Shown in pieces: positions 57,255 through 64,000 of a DNA stretch of 64,000 bases (positions within the stretch are counted from its first letter, which is position 1; every line of letters begins with the position of its first letter). A program made the position numbers and the translations under genes. The DNA comes from Larix kaempferi (taxonomy: Eukaryota; Streptophyta; Pinopsida; Pinales; Pinaceae), in NCBI GenBank assembly GCA_027924585.1, contig BSBM01000779.1, positions 13,357,001 through 13,421,000 of the forward strand, written 5' to 3'. The notes under the pieces are model-generated. The model ran no database searches. It was not told the DNA's origin and worked only from the letters and a program-made list of their open reading frames with translations.

Positions 57255-57900
57255 GATACTTTGTGGCCGTGGACAGGTTGTGCAGATAAGCATATAATAG
57301 CGCCCTGGGAGGTTTATAGATTCTCTTGCTAGGTTTTGCCGCTGGCATATCATAGCTCCCTAGGAGATCTAGCAAATGCTCTTTCGAGGTTTTTCTTTGG
57401 GAGGACATATAATAGCGCCCTGGGAGGTTTGCAGATTCTCTTGCTAGGTTTTGTCGCTGGCATATAATAGCTCCCTGGGAGATCTGGCACACGCTCTTTT
57501 GAGGTTTTGTCCTATGGCATATAATAGCGCCATAGGAGATCCGATAGGTTGGGATGTGTTCCCGTAATAAGTCCTGGGATGCTAGGATGCTCTTTCGAGG
57601 TTTTGCCATGACCACATGTAATATTGCCCTGGGAGATCCGATAGGTTGGGATGTGTTCCCGTAATAAGTCCTGGGATGCTCTTGCGAGGTTTTGTGGTGA
57701 CTACATATAATAGTGCCCTGGGAGATCCGATAGGTTGATTTGTGTGCTCGTAATCAGTCTTGGGATTCTCTTTCGAGGTTTTGTGGTGGGCTCACATGTA
57801 ATAGCTCCCTGGGAGATCCAATAGGTTGGGCTGTGTGCCCGTAATAAGTCCTGGGATGCTCTTGCGAGGTTTTGTGACGCACATAATAAGTCCTGAGGAT
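57255..57900. repeat. Minisatellite in the Copia-2 3' region
   Basis: Repeating words cataatagcgccctgggag, gatccgataggttggg and ctctttcgaggttttg in units of roughly 55-120 bp. It lies between the pol end and the purine tract. Confidence 0.8.
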
Positions 57901-58107
57901 TCCACAGTATGGTGATGATGAAGACCTGCAGGTGGTGGGCCTACATCCAGTATGAAAAAGGACTAGCTCTGTAGAACTTCCTATGACGGGTAGATTCAGA
58001 GATTGATTGAGGTAGCAGCAGCAGTGATGATGACGATGATTCGCTGATGATGATCCAGAGAAGAAGACTTGTGCTAGAAGATCTGTGTCGAGAAATACCT
58101 TCCTAGT

Positions 58108-58117
58108 TAAGAGGGAG
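58108..58117 (+). other. Polypurine tract of Copia-2
   Basis: aagagggag directly before LTR start TGTTGGTG. Confidence 0.85.
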
Positions 58118-58713
58118 TGTTGGTGTATATGTAACTTCGGAATGTATTTTACCCATGTGTATTGTATTCCTATAGAGATGTTATTATTCCTCTATACAAA
58201 AGTGTCGTCATTTATATTGTAAGTATTGTAACTTATACTTGATGGGTTATTAGACCACCTTGATGGGGTCAGCCCTGTATGAGTCATGTGGGTAAATGGG
58301 ATATTAGACCACCAAGTGTGGGGTCGGCCAAGATTAAGTTAACCATGGGTTGTGAGGCTAATCTAGACAAGTCGGCCCCATTAGTTTATTGGGCAGGATA
58401 GGACAAGTATAAATAGAGATCGGGAGATCTCTATTTGATTACTCATTACTCACACTTCTCTCATTCGGAAAGTGGTGCACTTGTGAGGAGGAGGATCTGC
58501 TGCTAAGAGAAGACTATCTCTTGTACTTTGGTTGTATCATTGCTCTTTCTATCTCTGAGGAAGTTGCGAGGTTTTTCACCTTCTTGGTTTTCCCCGGTGA
58601 AACTCTGTGTCTCTTGTGTGCCTGCATTATTGTGTCCATGATTGATATGCTGTACATGTTATTCTCTCAGTTAAGATCTTAGCTCAGATTGAAAATTCTG
58701 AAAAAAACTAACA
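58118..58713 (+). repeat. 3' LTR of Copia-2 (596 bp)
   Basis: TGTTGGTGTATATG ... AACTAACA. TATA box TATAAATAG at 58408-58416. It lacks an 11-bp tatgctgtaga duplication found in the 5' copy. Confidence 0.95.
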
Positions 58714-58953
58714 CTCTTCGCATTTAATTCTGATGGGATTTTTAACTCATTGGGATAAGTATTTTTTCAAAATTACTTGTCATTTTTACCTTGCGAATAA
58801 CCTGCGACTGAGGAATTCTTAGTACTTTGAGTTTTCTTTTACCAGTAGTTCCACGATTTTTAACTAGTAAGTTTTGTTTTTTTCATGGCTAATTTTGTTT
58901 TAATTTAAAATTGTTACTCATTCTGTATAATTTCACATATTTCAATCACTACA

Positions 58954-61900
58954 ATGGGTCAAAGGACTAGAGCTGAGTGTAATACCCCATTTTGACCCTT
59001 AGGATATATTAGCTTTTAATGTAAATATTGTATACATGTGATGTATGTCTTCCTTGCGTGGATATGGAGGCCAAGGTCCCGCTAGTGGAAGCTCGAATTT
59101 TATTTAAAAGGCAAGTATTAGATGTTATGTTACCCATGTGCTATTAAGCCATGGAGCATTGTAAAAATGATGTAAATAAACATCATGCAATAAAATACCA
59201 AAACTGGCTATGGAAGCAACTAATGAGAAGGGGCCATGTTTATCCACTAGTGGGTGGTGAGGGGGTTGTGGGATTGAACCATAGGTTTCCAAATGTCATC
59301 TTGAGAACCCAGTTGACTTTCTTTGCTGGCATTTAATTTTGTGTAAGAAAGTTGTTGAAGAATCAGTCCATGGCTTCAATGGAGCATGGGCATCCCATAA
59401 ATTCGTATGGCAGAGTATGGTCTCTTTTTTCTTGACCCACAAGTCACCCTACCTCATGGGAAGGGGTTTTTCCTCATTCCCATTCCATTGTTGAACATGC
59501 AAGCATCAATTTTCATCCATTACGAATGCCCAACAGTGAGAAAAACCAGAAATCACAACTTTGCAAGAACCCACGTTTTGAAGAGCCATAAATGCCCATA
59601 ATTGGTATTTGACAGTGAAATCCAATGGGGGATCCATAGACATGAACCTTGGGGCGAAATTGAGAGTATTAGATACCCCGAAATCCATTGGAAAAACCAG
59701 TTTTTATAGCCCAGAAATCTAGTGACAGGATTGAGTTACTTGATGACAGAATTGTGAGAAATCCAAGTATGGATGTTTGAACAGAGGATTGGATTGCTTG
59801 AATTTATCTTGAGATGTTTGTAGCTCTGGGGTTGAGCTCATTGGCTTCGCATCTTCCTCCTTTGCTTATTGCATGCCTGATAAACCCAACTGTGTGTTGG
59901 CTTAGCATGACTGTTTGAGTGAAACCATCTAGTTCCTCCTTAGTGGATACACAACCTAGCTCGGGGGTGGTCTCTCAGCTGAAAGAATACAGGCTGGACA
60001 GAGACCTATGGTTGGGCAGAACATTGCTCTCCCATAACCAGTTGTTTGGACAGCTTCATCATAAAGATAAGTGTTCTATGTGGTTAAAGTATGATCATTC
60101 TGTGTTTAGTCCTGTATGTTTAATTATTCATGGTAGTTGTATGATAAGATTATCTTAAGCTAGTTGGCACGAAGCCTGTGCATAGCATGAGAATGGGATT
60201 GATTATTGTATTATTGTTTCATTATTCTCCCTGGAAGAAATAGGCTGATGTATTCCCTTCGGCATGTGTGTTATTATGGTTATTCCGTTGTGTTTATATT
60301 GAGTATGATTCTACACTACATTTCAAGATAAGTATCCATGTGGTTTGATTTTTAATTTTGTGCTCTGCAATGTTTTAATTAATGACTGGTGTTTACATGT
60401 TGAATGCATGATGAAATTGTGTCCATATATAATGTTTAATTCCTCTGTGCTTGCTAAGCATGAATATGTATACACATGTTTTCTTTATCCATGCATTTCT
60501 TACTAATGAATGGGGCTGAGATTGTTAAATAAGCGTGGTATGTTTGGTCATGTTTCCTCCCCGACATTGGGATGCCGGGAGGGGACGTGACACTGACGTT
60601 GTGACTACTGCAGAGGTTAATGACCCAAATTTTGGTATATTTTCTGACATTGATAATATAAATGGAGACTCCCAATACATGGGTTGGGAAGCCATCTAGA
60701 ACTTATTCAACAACTATGATTTTCAAAGTATGGTGATGATGCTAAGGTATTTTAGAAGATTTGAAGTTTGAACCTCCACACCATTGTTGCACGTCCCGCT
60801 GTCATTCCATACACATACATGGTGAAGTGGTTGAAGGAATTTGTAGACTTGCCGACCTGCTCGTTCCAGGAGGTAAACTAGGCAATCATCGCATTTCTCA
60901 AACTAGATACCATTTCCTATATATACTCTCTCATGAATCCATAGTCTCTACTATCTCTGGTGCTTGCTATTGAGTACAAAAGAAAAAATATTTTTTGGAA
61001 CTGGTTAAATTTTGGTGGTTCGACCAAGACAACTTCTAGATAAAACCCAACGGGGTTTATCCCCTAAAACATCTCAGGGAGTCAAATAAGTTGTTGGGAT
61101 CCATGTTATGTAGGCTTTATGGGTTCGATAATTGTACCGAGATTAAGTTGCAGTGGGATCCTATGGTTCACCACATTATCACTCATATCCAAGTATTCAA
61201 TTGGGCTCAACTTTTCTCAAACAATCTAAAGACTTCTATTGAGTTAGTAAAGTTGCCCTCGTGATGAAAAATCCTAAGTTCTTATTTTCGAATTATTTAT
61301 TTGATATTGTATGCTCTTATTTCAAGTTCCCTTTGATGAAATGGTACTGGACTACAAAATCACCTCCTATACACATTTATTGTGCCACATTGTGGGAGGA
61401 AAAATATAAACTCTACATCTATGATATTTGTGAGAATTGTTTCAGTCATGTCTACCACACAATTTACAAGGCTAACACCCCCAAGATATTAGAACAAGTT
61501 ATGCAGTTGGTGGATACCATAGGGGATTGGTATTGCGTATATTACTTTAACTATATCGGGATATGTGTCCAGAATTCACTTCATATTCTCCCCAAGATTC
61601 TTCCATACATAATGGTGACGGAGGAGGTGGCTTATCAAACTACAGTGGAGGGCCTTCATGATATGTGCAATTCCTTTAAATGAAAGACATGGCCAAAGTC
61701 CCTCTTTACTTGGGACACTTGGTTATTCAAAATGATCGCCATTATTATCTAATGACATGCATATTACATGAACTAAAATTAGGAATGGGAATTAGGAGGA
61801 ATCATGATCCTATACACTTTGTGGAAGGTCACTTTTCCACATCTCTGATTAAGTCCACCTATATCCATGAGATAGAGCAAAATGATTTCATATACCAAGG

Positions 61901-63833
61901 TATCATGACCTTTGAGGAATCTTTCACTAAAATATATGACCTTGTAGAAAGGAACTGCATTCATGAAGAGCAAAAAATCAGAAGATTCAAATATTGGAGG
62001 AAAGAAGAAAATCATTTTCCTGGGAAGAAGATGCGAAAAGAGTAGAGCAAGAAACCTTGAATAAATCCTTGGTTGTAAGCACTGGGAAAATTGATAACCA
62101 TGTACTGCAATCAACTAAGTAATCATGGTATAGTACCTCCAATATTTTGACACATATTCGAACTCTCTCTAACCTTATGCAGCAAGTGGAATCTCTCAAA
62201 AATAAGTTACCTAAATATTTTGAATCCCCTGTTACTTTTGGTTCCAATTCTGAAATTGTTTCAAATTTGGTTATAAAAAATGACAAGCCTTCAGTTCCCA
62301 TTATTCCTAATCCTATTCCCTCCCAGTATTCTATCAAAATTATTGATTTAAACTCATATAAACCTGAAGAAGTGTTCCATTCCACTCAAATCATACAGAA
62401 AAACCATGATCCCTTGCCCCCATCTACTTCATCTACCTCTCTCACTACTAGATCCACTAGTTCTCATCATAATTATTCCCAATCCAATGTTCATACTACC
62501 TGATAATCTAGCAAACAATCTACTCAAGAGCCCATACACCCTATGCCTAGTTTTCCCATAAGTTCCTTGTTTGACTTTTCATCCATTGAGGATCCACCAT
62601 TGTCACCTATAGTTGAAAACATATGTACTCCATCTCATGTTAATCTTCCCAATTGAAAAAATATACCCGTTGAACATTCAACAAAACCAATGGAAATAGA
62701 TGTTCCCTCTCTAGTTAAGGATAGTGGAAGTCTTACTACTCAGCCTGAAAATACTTCATCTTCGAGCAAAATCCATCAGTCAAAACCCATTTTCCACCAA
62801 TCCTCTGTTCCCCAAGAAACCCAGTTTGATACCAAGGCTTCTAAAGTTCCTCTTGAAGGGTAGATAGCCATACCTATAGACTCAATGGATTTAATTTCCA
62901 GTGTTGATTCCATGGTAGCAATCTCACAAGAAACTATTGGTTTTTAGGAAGATGGTGTTCTTTTCCTTGGTGATTATTATTCTAGTAAGAAGCAAAAGAT
63001 AGTGACAAGAAAGGGCACCAAGAGATCTAGAGAAAATGGTGCTATCATTGATCCACCTACACATCAGATAATTTGGAAGACATCTACTACAAATGTTCAA
63101 AAGGAAGCTTCAGATATAGAAACAACCATTAGAGCCTTTGTAGGTGCCAATTTCCATACCGTTTCAACTTTGAATAAGGTCATTGATGAGGAGAAGTCTA
63201 AAGTGGCCTCTCTTGAAGCAAAAAAGTTGTCACTGCATTCTGATTTTATTAAGCAATTGGATGGTATGAAGATTCAACATCATAAAGAGTTGGAGGACTT
63301 GAGAAAACAACTTGATTCGTAATTGTAAGACATGGGAGAAGTAGAAAAACGTGTGATGGAGCAAGCAGTTGAGATTTGAGACAATAAATGCTCCAATGGT
63401 TGAAAATATAGTCACCATGTCCTTCATATTTCAAGCTTACTTTGGATGAGTTCAAAGTAGAATATCTCACCCTTAATGATGAATATAAGGCATCATAGAA
63501 AAATTTTCTTTCTGAGATTAATGATATTCAAGATTATTTCTGTATGTTTAAGCATTTGTCCAATATATGTCTCTTTTGCAGTCTTACATTAAGAACGTTC
63601 TTAAATCCTTCCCTCGACTGGATCCAATGCAATTAAAGAGGGTCAATGTTTCATTGAATTCATGGAGCATATTATGTAATGATACTTCTAGTCTAATCCA
63701 AAAAGGTCAGAATATATGTTGTAGGCTATGGGTATGGACATACAATCTGATGGAAAGCATGACTATGACGATCTTTGCTAAGCTGGATGACTCTGTCCCG
63801 GCTAAATTGAAGTTTGTTGATGTGGACTAGTTA
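58954..63833 (+). pseudogene. Long decayed reading frame, unknown protein, split by a solo LTR
   Basis: ATG at 58954 (MGQRTRA...), interrupted after eight codons by the 58978-60592 insertion, then continuing in frame at 60598 (VVTTAEVNDPNFGIFSDI...). Later pieces lie in shifting frames: EPPHHCCTSRCHSIHIHGEV (60767 on), FLELVKFWWFDQDNF (near 60990), NPKFLFSNYLFDIVCSYFKF (61267-61680), then Ser/Thr/Pro-rich stretches, a coiled-coil-like part (63170-63320, KVASLEAKKLSLHSDFIKQL), and a final segment ending ...KLKFVDVD with TAG at 63828. At least eight stops or frameshifts. Original size about 1,000 codons. No domain recognised; it may be an extra ORF of a large retroelement or a host gene relic. 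Confidence 0.5.
58978..60592 (+). mobile_element. Probable solo LTR (1,615 bp)
   Basis: Starts TGTAATACCCCATTTTGACC, ends GGGAGGGGACGTGACA: TG...CA ends of a style common in plant Ty3/gypsy LTRs. It is flanked by ctgag (58973-58977) and ctgac (60593-60597), a target duplication with one mismatch. No primer site or internal domains follow. Taking it out joins the reading frame on both sides. The interior has no convincing ORF. Confidence 0.65.
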
Positions 63834-64000
63834 TGGGATGAGCCAACATAATGTATCAAAACACTCAACAACATTGATCTCTTAGCCTTGAAACTATTTT
63901 TTTTCATCTCTGATATCCCTTAAAGTACCTTTGGATAATTTTCTAGATTCTTGGAACAAAATCAGCAAGAAAGAGATTACTGTGATGTCCCCAACCCCAA
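63834..64000. other. Window end, nothing supported
   Basis: AT-rich. The last bases, tgtgatgtccccaacccc, look like a possible LTR start, but too little is visible. Confidence 0.4.

Larger units (their letters stand above)
40543..58718 (+). mobile_element. Copia-2, degraded Ty1/copia element split by Gypsy-B
   Basis: 5' LTR in two pieces (40548-40604 and 51923-52472), initiator-Met primer site at 52473, damaged interior, purine tract, 3' LTR at 58118-58713. Flanking pentamers ttctt and ctctt match at four of five positions. Excluding Gypsy-B and its duplicated ctata, the element is about 6.85 kb. The two LTRs differ by roughly 25 substitutions and an 11-bp indel over about 550 bp, so it is much older than its Gypsy-B passenger. 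The gag is mostly gone, the integrase is missing and the RT catalytic site is mutated. Confidence 0.9.

Noticed and set aside
63981-64000. Possible LTR start TGTGATGTCCCC at the right edge
   Set aside because: Only 20 bases visible; no second boundary to test.

Overview
The window is a nested pile of plant LTR retrotransposons in AT-rich, gene-poor DNA. I found no intact host gene, rRNA, tRNA or CRISPR array. It is nuclear DNA of a land plant with a large, repeat-rich genome. A gymnosperm is my best guess, from the element types and the slowly decaying AT-rich background, but the sequence does not prove it.

Layout. (1) 1-5056, minus strand: a Ty1/copia element (Copia-1) with an uninterrupted gag-PR-IN-RT-RNaseH frame of at least 1,291 codons that runs off the left edge; its 5' LTR is 4449-5056 and its 3' LTR lies outside. 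(2) 5057-16950: AT-rich intergenic DNA with small tandem duplications and three copies of a fold-back module. (3) 17141-19999: a 2.85-kb gag-only copia-like element with LTRs and a perfect attat target duplication, inside an older decayed reading frame. (4) 20856-36558: a complete 15.7-kb Ty3/gypsy element (Gypsy-A, minus strand) with two 722-bp LTRs differing at about four positions, a perfect gggag target duplication and a tRNA-Arg-type primer site. (5) 36559-40547: decayed host DNA. (6) 40548-58713, plus strand: an old, damaged copia element (Copia-2) whose 5' LTR is split by a younger Ty3/gypsy element (Gypsy-B, 40605-51917, target duplication ctata). (7) 58714-64000: a long decayed reading frame of unknown function, interrupted right after its start by a probable 1.6-kb solo LTR.

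The most unusual part is Gypsy-A. Its sense strand codes for gag, a zinc knuckle, protease, two further zinc knuckles, RT, a degenerate RNase H and integrase, followed by a separate ORF for a second RNase H with all four catalytic acids. Downstream, on the opposite strand, sits what looks like a complete Pol II gene: TATA box, 5'UTR intron, plant mobile domain (PMD) exon, a 98-bp intron and a Pro/Gly-rich last exon. An antisense gene can keep its introns through retrotransposition because they are never spliced from the sense genomic RNA. Gypsy-B is a relative that lost RT, RNase H, integrase, the second RNase H and the PMD gene but kept gag, protease, the three zinc knuckles and both LTRs, so it would need enzymes in trans. 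Both families share the leader, a gag frame opening at CACCATTGAG with no AUG, and a 148-149-bp tandem repeat near the 3' end.

Relative ages follow from nesting and LTR divergence judged by eye: Copia-2 LTRs differ by about 25 substitutions plus an indel, while Gypsy-A and Gypsy-B LTR pairs differ by about four and three positions.
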